A stretch of 6,344 bases of DNA, from contig CBDULQ010000210.1 of assembly GCA_965368115.1 (NCBI GenBank), positions 1-6,344 of the forward strand, read 5' to 3'. Below, piece by piece: positions 5,618 to 6,344 of the stretch; positions within the stretch are counted from its first letter, which is position 1; every line of letters begins with the position of its first letter. The DNA is from CBDULQ01 sp965368115 (GTDB lineage Bacteria; Pseudomonadota; Gammaproteobacteria; SZUA-229). The position numbers and the translations under genes are program-made. Under the pieces are notes generated by a model, which was given only the letters and a program-made list of their open reading frames with translations, was not told the DNA's origin and did no database searches.

Positions 5618-6344
5618 TATGGCGCTCCTGGAATAACTGTAACAACTCGCCCTGTTTGAGCATTTGTTATAACACGAATATTATTAACTGAATCATGAAA
5701 ACCGGAAGTCCCTGATCTAGTCGAGAATGGCTGCCCATTTCTTATAGCATTTTCAACTACAGATGGCATGATCCCACGGTTTTGCATTTGATCAAGAGCA
5801 TGGCCACTAAAGCCACGTCCTCCTATATTCGCAGGACTATTTCTGTTAGGTTGAAAAGAAGCATTTTGAAGCTGAAAACCTTTATTACCTTTAAAGCCTG
5901 TATTATTTGATCGTGATGCACCAAGCCCACAGAACCCCGCATTTTGAGCATTATTTAAATATTGCCGCAACGAAGCGACATCTGAAGATGAATAACCCCG
6001 ATTAAGACGCCCAATCGTTGAATAACTAAAGCTAGGATCTATTTGCTGAATCTGGCGTATCAAATATGGTGCATTGAAATTATTAAACGCCGTACGCGTT
6101 GATGGCGGCAAGCCACCACCACGCCTTGAGCCATTCCCCCAAGAGCCTGCTCGAATACCATTCAAGCCATCTGGATCAATTAAATTTAACGGATTACTCT
6201 CCACATACGCATAGGTATTAATACCACCATTAAGCCCAATCGGATCACTGGTGATATAGCGTCCAATGTCCGGATCGTAATACCGATAGTAGTTATAAAA
6301 CAACCCCGTGGCCCGGTCATGATACTGCCCGGGGAAGCGTAAAG
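5617..6344 (-). CDS. Rhs-family polymorphic toxin, C-terminal part (5' end beyond the window)
   Basis: The frame is open to the right edge and shows 241 C-terminal residues of a much larger protein. The first 60 are the Rhs repeat-associated core: FPGQYHDRATGL, YNYYRYYDPDIGRYITSDP, NTYAYVESNPLNLIDPDGL. The DPDG motif (visible residues 56-59) is where conserved Rhs shells give way to a variable toxin tip, here about 180 residues. The tip starts Gly/Arg/Ser-rich. It then has a segment with IRQIQQIDPSFSYSTIGRL (95-113) and DVASLRQYLNNAQN (121-134), and ends with GHALDQMQNRGIMPSVVENA (180-199) and GRVVTVIPG (231-239). The HA-x(6)-RGI motif with a terminal TVIPG strand recalls DUF4258-like domains of the BECR ribonuclease superfamily, so an RNase activity is plausible but unproven. 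Rhs proteins are normally delivered by type VI secretion or as cell-surface proteins; no delivery gene is visible. GC is low in the tip and rises again at the window edge. An internal TTG at 6303 is not the real start. Confidence 0.85.
   Translation of the reverse strand, partial: LRFPGQYHDRATGLFYNYYRYYDPDIGRYITSDPIGLNGGINTYAYVESNPLNLIDPDGLNGIRAGSWGNGSRRGGGLPPSTRTAFNNFNAPYLIRQIQQIDPSFSYSTIGRLNRGYSSSDVASLRQYLNNAQNAGFCGLGASRSNNTGFKGNKGFQLQNASFQPNRNSPANIGGRGFSGHALDQMQNRGIMPSVVENAIRNGQPFSTRSGTSGFHDSVNNIRVITNAQTGRVVTVIPGAP
5625..5629 (-). promoter_or_regulatory. Ribosome binding site of the immunity gene inside the toxin end
   Basis: AGGAG on the minus strand lies within the last codons of the toxin and seven bases before the immunity ATG at 5617. 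Together with the TAATG stop/start overlap it fixes the immunity start and indicates that both proteins are made from one message. Confidence 0.75.

Overview
The window looks like a gammaproteobacterial chromosome. The left five-sixths (about 62-5214) is GC-rich; one counted line, 1381-1440, is 68% GC. It carries the conserved neighbourhood rsmI <- -> lpoA - yraN - diaA, the order found in Pseudomonas and many related gammaproteobacteria. LpoA, the lipoprotein activator of PBP1A, is itself largely a gammaproteobacterial protein. I cannot name the genus from sequence alone.

Layout. 1-61: the 3' flank of rsmI, ending in a perfect TATAAT on the minus strand at the window edge, where relatives carry rnpB. 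62-904 (-): rsmI, a 16S rRNA 2'-O-methyltransferase. 905-973: a compact divergent promoter region with a TTGACA-17-GATACT promoter for the lpoA operon and an extended -10 for rsmI. 974-5214 (+): a tight four-gene operon, lpoA (PBP1A activator), yraN (UPF0102 nuclease-fold protein), diaA (SIS-domain DnaA-binding protein) and a GlcD-type FAD-linked dehydrogenase. A hairpin at 5219-5246 is its likely terminator. 5250-5350: a small repeat patch with a GGGGTCA/TGACCCC palindrome and a perfect 16-bp tandem duplication. 5330-6344 (-): an AT-richer unit (37% GC in 5341-5400) that converges on the operon. It holds the 3' end of an Rhs-family polymorphic toxin, cut by the right window edge, and a one-base-overlapping small gene that is its presumed immunity gene.

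How it fits together. The left block is housekeeping: ribosome decoding-centre methylation, peptidoglycan synthesis control, replication initiation timing and oxidation of a 2-hydroxy acid. The right block is accessory, a contact-dependent competition toxin/immunity pair probably acquired horizontally next to the operon terminator. The most noteworthy local detail is that the stop codon of the presumed immunity gene is created by the tandem duplication, so its last residues are repeat-derived. The toxin tip has an HA-x(6)-RGI motif and a VVTVIPG ending that recall DUF4258/BECR-type ribonuclease toxins; this assignment is tentative.
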